Below, piece by piece: positions 9,409-19,521 of a stretch of DNA of 64,000 nt (position 1 is its first letter; each line of letters starts with the position of its first letter). The position numbers and the translations under genes are program-made. A model generated the notes under the pieces. It was given only the letters and a program-made list of their open reading frames with translations. It searched no databases and was not told the DNA's origin. The DNA comes from Fructobacillus sp. EFB-N1 (GTDB lineage Bacteria; Bacillota; Bacilli; Lactobacillales; Lactobacillaceae): NCBI RefSeq assembly GCF_001038455.1, contig NZ_LDUY01000001.1, positions 1-64,000 of the forward strand, given 5' to 3'.

Positions 9409-9439
9409 GCCTAGTTGTCAGTTTGACAAGTAGGCTTTT
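9409..9439 (+). terminator. rlmD terminator
   Basis: The hairpin GCCTA-TTGTCA / TGACAA-TAGGC (9409-9435) starts at the base after the rlmD stop and is followed by TTTTC. Confidence 0.9.
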
Positions 9440-9474
9440 CTTATTTCAAATACTTTTTAGGATGAGGTATCACC

Positions 9475-10071
9475 ATGGCAACAGATCAAATTATTTTCCG
9501 TCCAGCAATAGCAGCCGATGCGGCCGAATTATTAGCGATTTATGCGCCCTACATTCGAGAAACGGCCATTACCTTTGAATACGATGTGCCGACGGTTGCT
9601 GAGTTTCAAGCACGGATTGAAACAACGTTAAAGACGCATCCTTACATCGTGGCCGTTTTGGATGGCGTGATTTTGGGTTATGCTTACACGAGCCCGATGG
9701 GCTCACGCCAAGCCTACGCCTGGTCGGTTGAAACCTCAATTTATATTCGTCAGGACGAGCGTCACCATGGTTTAGGTAAGCGCCTGTACAAAATTATTGA
9801 GCAAATTTCTCGTGATCAAAACATTATCAATGTGAATGCCTGCATCGCCGTGCCAAAGGTCGATGATGAACATCTGACATCAAATAGTCGTGATTTTCAT
9901 GAGCACATGGGCTACCGCTATGTTGGCGCCTTTGACCGGATTGGCTATAAGTTTGATACTTGGTATGATTTGGTCTGGATGCAAAAGGCGGTTTGGGATT
10001 ATCCAGCAGAGCCAAAGTCGGTGGTGAGCTTTGCTGATTTATTAAAAGATGGTTATCAAATTAGTGAATAA
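9475..10071 (+). CDS. GNAT N-acetyltransferase, phosphinothricin acetyltransferase-like
   Basis: The 198-residue cytosolic acetyl-CoA-dependent transferase resembles the phosphinothricin/methionine sulfoximine acetyltransferase branch. The N-terminal pattern is RPAIAADAAELLAIYAPYI and ETAITFEYDVPT. The acetyl-CoA loop is ERHHGLGKRLYK near residue 98-109, and the C-terminal part has GYRYVGAFDRIGYKFDTWYD. An AGGATGAGG lies upstream of the ATG. It is a single gene between the rlmD terminator and mutS. The natural substrate is unknown; amino acid analogues are plausible. Confidence 0.88.
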   Translation: MATDQIIFRPAIAADAAELLAIYAPYIRETAITFEYDVPTVAEFQARIETTLKTHPYIVAVLDGVILGYAYTSPMGSRQAYAWSVETSIYIRQDERHHGLGKRLYKIIEQISRDQNIINVNACIAVPKVDDEHLTSNSRDFHEHMGYRYVGAFDRIGYKFDTWYDLVWMQKAVWDYPAEPKSVVSFADLLKDGYQISE

Positions 10072-10164
10072 AAGAAGTCTTTTGTCAATCTGACTCGTCA
10101 AATGGCAGTGAAAGGCAAGAACAACGGTAACATCGCTTAAAAACTGTTAAGAGGAGGGCCATTT

Positions 10165-12900
10165 ATGGCGACAAAAGAACCAACCCCGATGATGGTGCAA
10201 TACCATCAAATTAAGGATCAATACCCCGATGCCTTCGTGTTTTACCGAATGGGCGATTTTTATGAGCTCTTTGAAGATGATGCAATTAAGGGGGCCAAAA
10301 TTCTCGAGTTAACCTTAACCGCACGGAATAAAAATTCGGCTGAACCAATTCCAATGGCCGGGATTCCTCACCACGCCGTGTCAGCCTATATCGATATCTT
10401 GGTCGATGCTGGTCATAAGGTGGCCATTGTCGAGCAAATGGAAGATCCAGCAACGGCTAAGGGAATGGTTAAACGAGATGTTGTCCAGTTAATTACGCCG
10501 GGAACGAAGCTTTCATCAAAGAACGGGGATGGCAAGGATAATAACTTTTTGGCTGCTGTGGTGGCAACAGGATCACGTCCGGGGTATGCCGACCAGGCAG
10601 CTTTTGCCTTGTCTTATATTGATCTTTCAACTGGTGAACTGAAGGCAACGGAATTGACAGATGAGAGCGCCGTTTTAGATGAATTAGGCGCTTTGGAGGT
10701 GAAGGAAGTCGTCTTAGCAAAAGAGGGCGATTTTTCAACTCCAGCGTTGGCGGATGCCATTGGCGAAAAGGGACTGGTCGTTTCCTATCAGGGACCCGTG
10801 CAGCCTTCCGCTACGATTACTTATTTAACGAAAGATTTAAAAAATACTGCCAAGCAGACGGTTACTGGGCTACTCCTTCAGTATCTATTTGATACGCAAA
10901 AGCGGTCTTTGGACCACATTATGCCGGTTCAAACGTATGAGCGCCAGGCCTATTTGGTGTTTAACCAGGTGACACGGGTCAACTTGGATTTGGTTGAAAA
11001 TGCTCGGACCAAGCAAAAGGCTGGCTCTCTTTTTGCGCTCTTAGACCAAACGAAGACGGCCATGGGTGGTCGGCTGTTGAAGCAGTGGCTGATTAAGCCT
11101 TTGAAGGATTTAGAGAAAATCCAGGCCCGCCAGGATGCCGTGGCTGCTTTTAAGGATGACTTTTTCACCCGGGGAACGGTCCAGGACCAGTTAAAGTATG
11201 TTTATGACTTGGAGCGTTTAGCCGCTAAGGCTGCTTTGGGGACGATTAATGCCCGTGATTTGGTGCAGTTAAAGCGCTCGCTGCAGGCGGTACCGAACAT
11301 GCAGGCCGCTTTGAAGGCTGACCATGTTAACCCAATCTTGCAGGCTGCCGGGGAAGAAATCGACCCATTGCTGGATTTGGCCAGCCTGATTGACCAAGCC
11401 ATTGTCCCTGAACCACCAATTTCGGTTCGTGATGGCGATTTAATCAAGCCGGGTTATGATGACTTGGTTGATTCTTACAACCAGGCGTTGGCCGATAACC
11501 AAGATTGGTTAGCAGCTTATCAAAAGCAAGAACAAGAAGCGACTGGCATTTCGACTTTAAAGGTCAAGTACAACAAAAACTTTGGTTACTTTATCGAAGT
11601 GACCAAGGTAAACCTCGACAAATTAGAAGAGGGACGCTACCATCGCAAGCAGACATTGACGAATGCTGAGCGGTTTACAACGCCTGAATTGAAAGAACAT
11701 GAGGACCTAATTTTTGCAGCGCAGACAAAGCGTTTTGACCGTGAATATGATTTGTTCTTGGCTATTCGCGCCAAGGTCAAGGAAGAAATCAGTCGCTTGC
11801 AGACATTAGCGCAAAAGATTGCCCGTCTTGATGTTTTAGCTGCCCTGGCTGACGTTGCTGAAAACCGTCATTTTACCAAGCCAGCGTTTAAAATAGATGG
11901 CGACCGGGCATTAACGATTAAGCAGGGCCGTCATCCGGTGATTGAATCTCTCTTGGGACCCGGTGAATATGTTGCCAATGATGTCTTCTTTGACGAAAAA
12001 ACCAAAATTCAACTGGTAACCGGACCGAATATGGCTGGTAAGTCAACGTACATGCGTCAGGTTGCCTTAATCGTGGTGTTGGCCCAAATGGGGGCCTTCG
12101 TGCCAGCCGATGAGGCGATTTTACCAATTTTTGATCAAATCTTTACCCGAATCGGGGCCAATGATGACCTTGTTAACGGTCGGTCAACCTTTATGGTTGA
12201 AATGGCCGAGGCAAACTTAGCTCTGCAAGGTGCAACCTCACAGTCACTGATTTTATTTGATGAATTAGGACGAGGTACGGCCACTTATGATGGAATGGCC
12301 TTGGCACAGGCAATTATTGAGTACTTGGATCAAAATCTTCATGCGACAACGATTTTTGCGACTCACTATCATGAATTAACGGCCTTGGCAGCTAGCCATC
12401 CAGCCATTCAAAACGTCCATGTTGGGGCGCAGTTAACCGACGATGGTGCCTTACACTTCCTACACCAGGTTCAGCCAGGAGCGGCCGACCGTTCTTATGG
12501 AATCCAGGTAGCCGCCTTGGCAGGATTACCTAAGTCGCTCTTAACGAATGCTGAGTCGATTTTAAAGGCTTTGGAGGCGCAGGGAGCGGGGCAAGTAGAA
12601 GGTGTTGAAGAGACGTCTTCTGTGAGCTCAAATTCTGCCGTTACTAGTACTGTTAGTCAGCCGGTGACGAGTGTTTCAACTGGGGCAATGCCAATTGGGG
12701 ATGGCTTGGCACCAGACATCCCGCTCTTTGAGATTGCACCTGCCAAAGAAGTTCCAGCAGCAGTTGAAGTGGAACCAATTAATCCGGCTGACCAGAAAGC
12801 CCTTGATGAACTCGATCGGGTGAACCTTAACCAGTTGACTCCGTTGGCAGCCCTGAACTTGATTGCCAAATTACAGGAAATGAGGCAAGAAAATGACTAA
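10165..12900 (+). CDS. mutS: DNA mismatch repair protein MutS
   Basis: The 911-residue ATPase recognises mismatches and small loops as a clamp and recruits MutL. The mismatch-binding Phe is in FYRMGDFYELFEDD near residue 30. The Walker A GPNMAGKSTYM lies near 621 and Walker B LILFDELGRGT near 697. The protein is longer than the usual 850-870. The extra length is a low-complexity Ser/Val/Thr linker at about residues 808-840, before the C-terminal tetramerisation segment. GAGGAGG precedes the ATG. It overlaps mutL by eight bases. Confidence 0.98.
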   Translation: MATKEPTPMMVQYHQIKDQYPDAFVFYRMGDFYELFEDDAIKGAKILELTLTARNKNSAEPIPMAGIPHHAVSAYIDILVDAGHKVAIVEQMEDPATAKGMVKRDVVQLITPGTKLSSKNGDGKDNNFLAAVVATGSRPGYADQAAFALSYIDLSTGELKATELTDESAVLDELGALEVKEVVLAKEGDFSTPALADAIGEKGLVVSYQGPVQPSATITYLTKDLKNTAKQTVTGLLLQYLFDTQKRSLDHIMPVQTYERQAYLVFNQVTRVNLDLVENARTKQKAGSLFALLDQTKTAMGGRLLKQWLIKPLKDLEKIQARQDAVAAFKDDFFTRGTVQDQLKYVYDLERLAAKAALGTINARDLVQLKRSLQAVPNMQAALKADHVNPILQAAGEEIDPLLDLASLIDQAIVPEPPISVRDGDLIKPGYDDLVDSYNQALADNQDWLAAYQKQEQEATGISTLKVKYNKNFGYFIEVTKVNLDKLEEGRYHRKQTLTNAERFTTPELKEHEDLIFAAQTKRFDREYDLFLAIRAKVKEEISRLQTLAQKIARLDVLAALADVAENRHFTKPAFKIDGDRALTIKQGRHPVIESLLGPGEYVANDVFFDEKTKIQLVTGPNMAGKSTYMRQVALIVVLAQMGAFVPADEAILPIFDQIFTRIGANDDLVNGRSTFMVEMAEANLALQGATSQSLILFDELGRGTATYDGMALAQAIIEYLDQNLHATTIFATHYHELTALAASHPAIQNVHVGAQLTDDGALHFLHQVQPGAADRSYGIQVAALAGLPKSLLTNAESILKALEAQGAGQVEGVEETSSVSSNSAVTSTVSQPVTSVSTGAMPIGDGLAPDIPLFEIAPAKEVPAAVEVEPINPADQKALDELDRVNLNQLTPLAALNLIAKLQEMRQEND

Positions 12901-15016
12901 AATTCATGAACTGCCTGAATTATTGGCTAACCAAATTGCGGCTGGTGAGGTGATTGAACGTCCCGCTTCCGTAGTAAAGGAATTGGTTGAAAACGCGATT
13001 GATGCTAATGCCACTCAAGTGGAAGTTGTGATTGAAAATAGTGGCTTGGATTTAATTAAAGTAATCGACAACGGCCAGGGAATTGACCAGGAAGAAGTAC
13101 CACTGGCTTTTGTTCGCCACGCGACTTCGAAAATACAAGACCGGCATGATTTGTTTAATATCATGACTTTAGGTTTCCGCGGTGAAGCCTTGCCATCGAT
13201 TGCGGCGGTTGCTGATGTCACTTTGCAGACCAGGACGCAGACAGCTGAAACCGGTTTTCTTTATCAGGTTAAAGGTGGCCAGGTGGCCCAAGAAGGCCCA
13301 ACGGCCGGTCGCTTTGGGACTATTGTTGCCGTCCGTTCGCTGTTTTACAATACACCGGCTCGATTAAAGTATTTGAAAAAGCCGCAAACTGAGATGTCAT
13401 TGATGGTGGAAACCATCAACCACCTGGCTATGGCTTATCCAAATGTTGCCTTGACGCTGAGTCATAACGGTAAGACTTTAGTGAGAACGTCTGGTAATGG
13501 CGATTTGCGGCAGGTTTTAGCAGTTGTTTATGACCGAAAAACAGCTGAAAAAATGGTTGCTTTTGAGGGCGCTTCTGATCACTTTAAGGTGAACGGCTAC
13601 TTGTCTTTGCCAGAACAGACTCGGTCTTCCCGGTCTTATTTTGCCGTTTTGGTAAATCACCGTTTTGTCAAAAATTTCTCTGTTTCAAATGCGATTAGTA
13701 TAGGTTATGGTTCAAAATTGATGGTTGGTCGTTTTCCAATTGGTGCTATCAATATTGAGCTGGACCCACTGTTGGTTGATGTCAATGTTCACCCTCAGAA
13801 GGCTGAGATTCGTTTGAGTGAAGAGGGGGAGCTGACGGAGTTGATTACGCAGGTCATTGCCGACCGGTTGCGTGGCGAAAACTTGATTCCTGCAGCGCTT
13901 GATAACTTGGGTCAAGGGGAAACGGCCGAAAGTCCGGATTCGGCGGCAGCTGAGCCGACCGTTCCCGTGAAGAAGTCGGCCAAAGAGGTCCTTTCTGTTC
14001 CGGTTAAGGCTGACCGGGTGGTTGAGATTGACGATGAAAATCAACTAACCGATGTGAAAGTTGCTGATTTTGCCAGCCGTTATGCCAAAGAAGAATACCG
14101 GCCGGCTTTTGCGGACGAAGACCAACCTCAGTCGAAGGTCGCTGAACCGTTAGCAGCTTACCAGCAAGACGCCCCTACTGACCAGCCAACTAGCGATGTC
14201 AAAGTGAATGGTGGCCTGTATGCTCATGCCGATACTGGCTTGGCTGCATTAGCCAATCAGGCCATGGGTTTGGATCTTGATTCACAGCAAAACGATGGGC
14301 TGAGCGGGCAGCAAAATCAGGACCAGCTTAAAGTGGCTTCTAAGCCCGTTAACCAGGATTTGGATTTAAGTGATGAGGCTAGCAAAAAGACAGGTTTTCC
14401 TAGTCTGGATTATATTGGCCAGATGCACGGGACCTTTCTCTTTGCTCAAGACCAAGATCATTTGTACTTAGTTGACCAGCATGCTGCTCAAGAGCGTTTG
14501 AATTATGAGTATTATCGACGGGTGGTTGGCCAGGTAGGCGAGGACCAGCAGCAATTGCTGGCTCCGATTACTCTGACTTATTCGACCGCAGATATGTTAA
14601 AGATTGCTGATTTTCATGAAATTTTTGAGCAGGTTGGTTTGCACCTGGAAGAATTTGGACCCAATACGATTGCTTTGTATGAGCATCCGGCCTGGATTTT
14701 AGCTGATCAGGCTGAAAGTACCATTGAAGAAATGATTGACTGGGTTCTTCATGATGGTAAGCTTACTGTAGCAGCCTTTCGCGAAAAGGCTGCGATTATG
14801 ATGTCTTGTAAGCGGGCGATTAAGGCCAATTGGCATATTTCAGACGAAGAGGCAAAGACGCTCTTACGCGATTTAGCACAAGCTGAAAATCCGTATAATT
14901 GCCCCCATGGTCGGCCAGTATTGACCTCGTTTACTCTAAAGGAAATGGAGCGGATGTTTAAGCGTATTCAGGATTCACATGAATCGTGGCAGACGTACGA
15001 TACTCATCCATTTTAA
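12893..15016 (+). CDS. mutL: DNA mismatch repair protein MutL
   Basis: The 707-residue GHKL ATPase and endonuclease nicks the daughter strand after MutS recognition. The N-terminal ATPase motifs are ELVENAIDAN, DNGQGI and GFRGEALPSI. A long acidic, Gln-rich linker occupies about residues 340-495. The C-terminal nuclease motif DQHAAQERLNYE near 529 and the late CPHGRP motif near 677 are both present. This fits a strand-nicking MutL as in Bacillus rather than the E. coli type. The start overlaps the end of mutS. Confidence 0.98.
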   Translation: MTKIHELPELLANQIAAGEVIERPASVVKELVENAIDANATQVEVVIENSGLDLIKVIDNGQGIDQEEVPLAFVRHATSKIQDRHDLFNIMTLGFRGEALPSIAAVADVTLQTRTQTAETGFLYQVKGGQVAQEGPTAGRFGTIVAVRSLFYNTPARLKYLKKPQTEMSLMVETINHLAMAYPNVALTLSHNGKTLVRTSGNGDLRQVLAVVYDRKTAEKMVAFEGASDHFKVNGYLSLPEQTRSSRSYFAVLVNHRFVKNFSVSNAISIGYGSKLMVGRFPIGAINIELDPLLVDVNVHPQKAEIRLSEEGELTELITQVIADRLRGENLIPAALDNLGQGETAESPDSAAAEPTVPVKKSAKEVLSVPVKADRVVEIDDENQLTDVKVADFASRYAKEEYRPAFADEDQPQSKVAEPLAAYQQDAPTDQPTSDVKVNGGLYAHADTGLAALANQAMGLDLDSQQNDGLSGQQNQDQLKVASKPVNQDLDLSDEASKKTGFPSLDYIGQMHGTFLFAQDQDHLYLVDQHAAQERLNYEYYRRVVGQVGEDQQQLLAPITLTYSTADMLKIADFHEIFEQVGLHLEEFGPNTIALYEHPAWILADQAESTIEEMIDWVLHDGKLTVAAFREKAAIMMSCKRAIKANWHISDEEAKTLLRDLAQAENPYNCPHGRPVLTSFTLKEMERMFKRIQDSHESWQTYDTHPF

Positions 15017-15051
15017 GCTGGGTTTAGGCAATATTTATGATGAACTTTTTA

Positions 15052-15077
15052 AGTCGGGCGCATAAGTTCGCCCGACT
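15052..15077 (+). terminator. mutL terminator-like hairpin
   Basis: A perfect 9-bp stem AGTCGGGCG/CGCCCGACT closes an 8-base loop. The following sequence is only weakly T-rich, so termination efficiency is uncertain. Confidence 0.6.
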
Positions 15078-15101
15078 ACCCGTATTTTCAAAGGAAAATT
15101 A

Positions 15102-15587
15102 ATGAACTATAACGATACAATAATTCGGTTGTGCTATGCCCTTGATTTATCGAATCAAGATGTCATTCGACTTTTTGCCATGGGTGGCGTTAAAATTGCG
15201 CAAAAGGATTTAGACCGAATTTTGACTAAACAAGAAGATGATAGTCAACCAGATCAGGCACTTTCGGCTCATGATTTGGAGGCTTTTTTGAATGGCTTGG
15301 TGATTGATAAGCGTGGTGAACGCTTGGACAAAGATGGACATGTGGTTCCACCTACCTTTGATATGACCAAGGCTGATTTGGTCAATAATGTGACCATCAA
15401 GAAAATCAAAATTGCCATGGCCTACACATCAGATGATTTGCAACAATTATTGGCATTGGCAGGGGCGAAGGTCTCAAATGGTGAATTATCGGCGATATTG
15501 CGTCGCCCTGACCACCGGAATTACCGACCAGCTGGCGATCGTTATTTACGCAAGCTGCTAGCAGGAATGGGCAAGAAGTACCGTTAA
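15102..15587 (+). CDS. DUF1456 family protein
   Basis: The 161-residue protein has two related repeats, each beginning with a pattern like IIRLCYALDLSNQDVIRLFAMGG (residues 6-28) and IKIAMAYTSDDLQQLLALAGAK (about 101-122). Each repeat is followed by LDRILT or LSAILRR. This duplicated helical unit is characteristic of DUF1456 (YehS-like), whose molecular function is unknown. It sits between mutL and murB and has its own upstream AGGAAAA ribosome-binding site. Confidence 0.85.
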   Translation: MNYNDTIIRLCYALDLSNQDVIRLFAMGGVKIAQKDLDRILTKQEDDSQPDQALSAHDLEAFLNGLVIDKRGERLDKDGHVVPPTFDMTKADLVNNVTIKKIKIAMAYTSDDLQQLLALAGAKVSNGELSAILRRPDHRNYRPAGDRYLRKLLAGMGKKYR

Positions 15588-15623
15588 GGCGATTTTTTGT
15601 CCGAATAGCTGAAACGAATTCAA

Positions 15624-15656
15624 GAAAGACGGTGCTCTTGCGCCGTCTTTTTTTCT
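15624..15656 (+). terminator. Terminator after the DUF1456 gene
   Basis: The hairpin AAAGACGG/CCGTCTTT around a GC-rich loop is followed by a run of Ts. It lies upstream of the murB promoter. Confidence 0.88.
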
Positions 15657-15673
15657 ATGAAAAGATTAAAGTT

Positions 15674-15682
15674 TGGTATGAT
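15674..15682 (+). promoter_or_regulatory. murB extended -10 promoter
   Basis: TGG-TATGAT at 15674-15682 is an extended -10. It lies after the previous terminator and about 30 bases before the murB start. No good -35 was found. Confidence 0.5.
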
Positions 15683-15712
15683 AGAGAAGATAGGATACTA
15701 ATGGAGAATACT

Positions 15713-16591
15713 ATGCAAATTGCCCAAGGTTTAATACAAAAAGAGCAAGAAATTGCACCCTACGCCTACACCCAAGCCGGTGGCGTAGCGGATTATTTGG
15801 CGATTCCGACTTCAATAGCTGAGTTGACCGCCTTGCTGGATTGGGCCAAGCACGAAAGCCTGCCGGTTCATGTTTTTGGTCGGCTGTCTAACTTGGTGGT
15901 TCGTTCTGGTGGTCTACGAGGTTTGGTGATTTTGACGACCGAACTCAAGGCCGTTCAGCAAGAAAATAATCAACTGTTAGTCCAGGCTGGCTGTGACATT
16001 ATTTGGTTGGCTGCCTTAGCCCGTGATAAGTCCTTAACTGGATTGGAATGGTCGGCTGGGATTCCCGGTTCCGTTGGTGGGGCGGTCTTCATGAACGCCG
16101 GTGCTTATGGTGGACAAGCCGATATGGTCGTTTCCTCTGTATTAGCGGTGATGCCTGATTTAAGCTTAAAGACTTTTACAAAGGATGAATTAGAGTTTGG
16201 CTACCGTCATTCTGTTTTTCAGGAAAACGGCGGGGTTATCGTCCAGGCAACCTTTGATCTGGCACCTGGTGACCAACAGGCTATTCAAGAAAAAATGGAT
16301 CAGGTTAACCTTGCCCGTGCCAACAAGCAACCCTTGTCATGGCCATCGAATGGTTCCGTCTTTAAGCGACCAACTGGCTATTTCGCTGGTAAGTTGATTA
16401 TGGATGCCGGATTGCAAGGTACACGTGTCGGTGGGGTTGAAATATCGAAGAAGCATGCCGGTTTTATGGTCAACATGGATCAAGGAACGGGCAATGACTA
16501 CGAAGACTTAATTCACCTTGTTCAAGAAAAAGTTTTTGAGAAGTACCATGTTCGCCTAGAACCTGAAGTTCGTATTTTAGGAGATCGGTAG
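15713..16591 (+). CDS. murB: UDP-N-acetylenolpyruvoylglucosamine reductase
   Basis: The 292-residue FAD enzyme reduces UDP-GlcNAc-enolpyruvate with NADPH to UDP-MurNAc, the second committed step of peptidoglycan precursor synthesis. The FAD-binding pattern VHVFGRLSNLVVRSGGLRG occurs near residues 48-66. The SIPG-like loop is SAGIPGSVGGAVFMNAGAYG, and the catalytic Ser motif is SNGSVFKRP. ATG 15713 is chosen because GGAG lies six bases upstream. The frame stays open to 15632 but that stretch contains a terminator. The antiporter gene follows after three bases. Confidence 0.95.
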   Translation: MQIAQGLIQKEQEIAPYAYTQAGGVADYLAIPTSIAELTALLDWAKHESLPVHVFGRLSNLVVRSGGLRGLVILTTELKAVQQENNQLLVQAGCDIIWLAALARDKSLTGLEWSAGIPGSVGGAVFMNAGAYGGQADMVVSSVLAVMPDLSLKTFTKDELEFGYRHSVFQENGGVIVQATFDLAPGDQQAIQEKMDQVNLARANKQPLSWPSNGSVFKRPTGYFAGKLIMDAGLQGTRVGGVEISKKHAGFMVNMDQGTGNDYEDLIHLVQEKVFEKYHVRLEPEVRILGDR

Positions 16592-16594
16592 CCT

Positions 16595-18694
16595 ATGGAT
16601 ATTATTGAGTTAATGATTGTCTTAGTGATTGGTGTCGCCATCTCAAGCATCATCTCTCACTTTGTTCCAGCCGTCCCGATTTCACTGTTTCAAATTGTGA
16701 TTGGCTTTTTATTGGCCACGGTTGGTGGCACCTATATCGAAGTCGATTCCCACTGGTTTATGATGCTTTTTGTGGCTCCGATTCTGTTTAATGATGCCTG
16801 GCGCTTTCCGAAAAGGGAATTGTGGAAATTGCGGGTACCAATTTTAATGAATGCCATTTGGCTTGTCTTGGTGACGACCATTTTTGGGGGCTGGCTAATT
16901 CACTTTTTGATTCCAGAATTACCGATTGCTGCTTCGCTCGCCTTGGCAGCTGTGTTATCTCCAACGGATCCAATCGCGGTTCAAGCTATTGCAAAACGGG
17001 TTAAACTCCCTGAAAACCTTTTACATGTGGTGACAGGAGAGAGCTTGGTCAACGATGCGACCGGTTTGGTTTCGTTTAATACGGCTATCAAAGCAGTAGT
17101 AGCCGGGACTTTCTTATTAACGGATGCTTTGTTAAACTTTGCTTGGATGACCATGGCCGGGATTGTGACCGGCGTTATCATTGGGGCGCTGATTATTTGG
17201 CTGCGGGATTCCGTCTCACGCTTTGGCTTAGCTGATGTTGTTTTCTATACAGTGATTACAATTTTGCTACCATTTATTATTTATTGGGTAGCTGAGTATC
17301 CCATGCACGCTTCTGGTTTGATTGCCGTTGTGACGGGCGGAATCACTGCTAAAATCTTAAATGACCGTCACGTTGGCCTTTTATCGGCCGAAGCAACGAT
17401 TGTTTCGGTCCATGCTTGGGAGGTCTTAGTTTACGTCTTAAATGGCCTAATCTTTGTCTTACTTGGCGTCACCTTGCCAAATGCCTTGCACAACATCTTA
17501 GAAGATACCAATATTTCCAACTTACAGGCACTGGCTTATGGCTTACTAGTCTGGTTTATTATCTTTTCTTTACGCGTTTTGTGGGCTTTGGCCATTCAAA
17601 TCGGCCAGAGGTTGCGGCATAAGGCGAAGGTGGTTTCTTTTAAATCAGCCATTGTATCGGGTTTGACAGGGGTTCGAGGTGCTGTTACGATGGCCGCAGT
17701 TTTGACTATTCCTGTGGTCACCTACAAAGGCGAGCTGTTTATTGGCCGTGATTTAATGATTTTTATTGCGGCGGTAGTGGTCATCTTTTCTTTGGTAGTG
17801 GCTTCTGTCATGCTACCAGTTGTGACCAAGCAGACAACGAAGCACGATTTCACTCAACCGGAAGGCGCAACGGAGGTTGATGACGATTTGCCGGAGGAAC
17901 ACCGGGCTGATTTATCAGAAGATCAGGCACGCCTCTGGATTATGCGAGTTGGCATTCAGGCCTTACGGGATGTGCAAAATAATCAAAATCGGCGAATTGT
18001 CCATGAACTAATCACTCGGCGGCAAAAAAAAGTCCGCCAATTACGACGGAAGCTTCATGAGGATGAGGACCAACATGATTTTGCCGCCGAGAAGGACTTG
18101 GAGTTACAGGAAGTCGCTTTGAAGGCGGAACGTAATCGCCTCCAACAATTGTTAGTTGATGAAGAAATTACGCCCATTACCTATTCTTTGCAAGATCGGC
18201 GTCTTGATCAAATTGAGGCTGATTTGGGAACAACTCGTGATTTTTTTGCTAATAAGCGATTAAAGTGGTTGTTGCGTCGTTTGGCCGTTAAGGTGCGAAT
18301 TTGGCTGGCTGAAGAAGAAAATGATCGGGTGCAAGAAGAGGCCGACCATGCCACTCGTGAACTACTAAAGGCTGCGATTGCGGCTATCTCAGCATATGTG
18401 GAGAAACAAGTTGGTGATACCGTGATGCAGCGCGTTTTACGGCAAGAAGCGTATAATTTAATTGTGATCTACCGTTTTCAAATTGAAAAGACCAAGGCGG
18501 TCTCTACATTTGATCAACAAGAAGAAGACGATCGCATGCGATTAGAGCTTGAATTAAAGGCACTAAATGCGGAACGAGATTTCACCCAGCAACTCTATGA
18601 GCAAAAACGGATTTCACGGCAAACGAGTATCAATTTAAGACAAGTAATAAACTATGCGGAAACCAGAGTTTTGGTTGGCCGCAATGAGGAGTAA
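16595..18694 (+). CDS. Na+/H+ antiporter, CPA1 (NhaP-like) family
   Basis: The 699-residue membrane protein has about twelve hydrophobic segments in its first 420 residues. It carries the CPA1 hallmarks LSPTDPIAV (near 125-133) and GESLVNDATGLVSF (near 149-162), which hold the ion-binding Asp residues. The C-terminal third (about 425-699) is hydrophilic, charged and partly coiled-coil, a likely cytoplasmic regulatory domain. It would expel Na+ or K+ in exchange for protons. It starts three bases after murB and is followed by cdaA after two bases, so murB, this gene, cdaA and cdaR look co-transcribed. C-di-AMP regulation of ion transport makes the linkage suggestive. Confidence 0.9.
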   Translation: MDIIELMIVLVIGVAISSIISHFVPAVPISLFQIVIGFLLATVGGTYIEVDSHWFMMLFVAPILFNDAWRFPKRELWKLRVPILMNAIWLVLVTTIFGGWLIHFLIPELPIAASLALAAVLSPTDPIAVQAIAKRVKLPENLLHVVTGESLVNDATGLVSFNTAIKAVVAGTFLLTDALLNFAWMTMAGIVTGVIIGALIIWLRDSVSRFGLADVVFYTVITILLPFIIYWVAEYPMHASGLIAVVTGGITAKILNDRHVGLLSAEATIVSVHAWEVLVYVLNGLIFVLLGVTLPNALHNILEDTNISNLQALAYGLLVWFIIFSLRVLWALAIQIGQRLRHKAKVVSFKSAIVSGLTGVRGAVTMAAVLTIPVVTYKGELFIGRDLMIFIAAVVVIFSLVVASVMLPVVTKQTTKHDFTQPEGATEVDDDLPEEHRADLSEDQARLWIMRVGIQALRDVQNNQNRRIVHELITRRQKKVRQLRRKLHEDEDQHDFAAEKDLELQEVALKAERNRLQQLLVDEEITPITYSLQDRRLDQIEADLGTTRDFFANKRLKWLLRRLAVKVRIWLAEEENDRVQEEADHATRELLKAAIAAISAYVEKQVGDTVMQRVLRQEAYNLIVIYRFQIEKTKAVSTFDQQEEDDRMRLELELKALNAERDFTQQLYEQKRISRQTSINLRQVINYAETRVLVGRNEE

Positions 18695-18696
18695 AA

Positions 18697-19521
18697 ATGG
18701 GAATTTGGGCATACATGACCAGTAGTAACCTGGTTCACCTATTAGATGTATTGATTATCTGGTTCTTGTTGTATAAGGTAATTACCTTTGTTGAAGGAAC
18801 CCGTGCATTACAAATCCTTTTTGGAGTTGGTGCCATTATCTTAATCAAGGTCGTCGCTTGGTATACCGGCCTGGTGGTCGTTTCTTGGTTAATGGATCAG
18901 TTAATCACCTGGGCACCAATCGCTTTGGTTGTTATTTTCCAACAAGAAATCAGACGTGGCCTTGAAAATTTGGGTCGGCGCTTAACGGTTCGTCGCCATC
19001 ACATTGATAATGAACAGGCGCGCGAATTGATTAAGGGCTTGGATATGGCTTTGGAGTATATGTCAAAGCGCCGAATTGGTGCTTTGATTACGATTAATGG
19101 CAAAGATACTCTAGAAGAGTATATTAAGACAGGGATTACCCTCGATGCCAAGGTGACAGGGCAATTATTGATTAATATCTTTATTCCCAATACGCCTTTG
19201 CATGATGGGGCGGTGATTATTAATAATGATCGGGTAGCGGTTGCTGCTGCCTACCTGCCACTATCGGAATCAACGAGAATTCCAAAGGAATTGGGAACTA
19301 GGCACCGAGCAGCCGTTGGAATTTCAGAAGCAACAGATGCCGTCACGGTGGTTGTTTCAGAAGAAACTGGTGAAATTTCCATTACCCAGCGGGGAGACTT
19401 GCTGCGGAATATGGATCGCGACTCCTACTTAAACTTCTTTGGAAAGCAGTGGATTGAGCCAGTTGGTAAGAAGAGCAAGAAATCCTTGCTGGGACAATTG
19501 TTCCGGGGGAAGAAATCATGA
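18697..19521 (+). CDS. cdaA: Diadenylate cyclase CdaA
   Basis: The 274-residue membrane enzyme makes c-di-AMP from two ATP. About three transmembrane helices occupy residues 5-80. The DAC domain follows, with the catalytic DGA motif (HDGAVII near 168-174) and the RHR motif (GTRHRAAVGIS near 199-209). It is followed by cdaR with a four-base overlap and then glmM, the conserved Firmicutes cdaA-cdaR-glmM module in which CdaR and GlmM modulate CdaA. C-di-AMP controls potassium and osmolyte homeostasis and is essential in many relatives. Confidence 0.97.
   Translation: MGIWAYMTSSNLVHLLDVLIIWFLLYKVITFVEGTRALQILFGVGAIILIKVVAWYTGLVVVSWLMDQLITWAPIALVVIFQQEIRRGLENLGRRLTVRRHHIDNEQARELIKGLDMALEYMSKRRIGALITINGKDTLEEYIKTGITLDAKVTGQLLINIFIPNTPLHDGAVIINNDRVAVAAAYLPLSESTRIPKELGTRHRAAVGISEATDAVTVVVSEETGEISITQRGDLLRNMDRDSYLNFFGKQWIEPVGKKSKKSLLGQLFRGKKS

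Noticed and set aside
15632..15712. Upstream extension of murB by 27 codons
   Set aside because: This stretch contains a terminator and the murB promoter; the well-placed GGAG supports ATG 15713.
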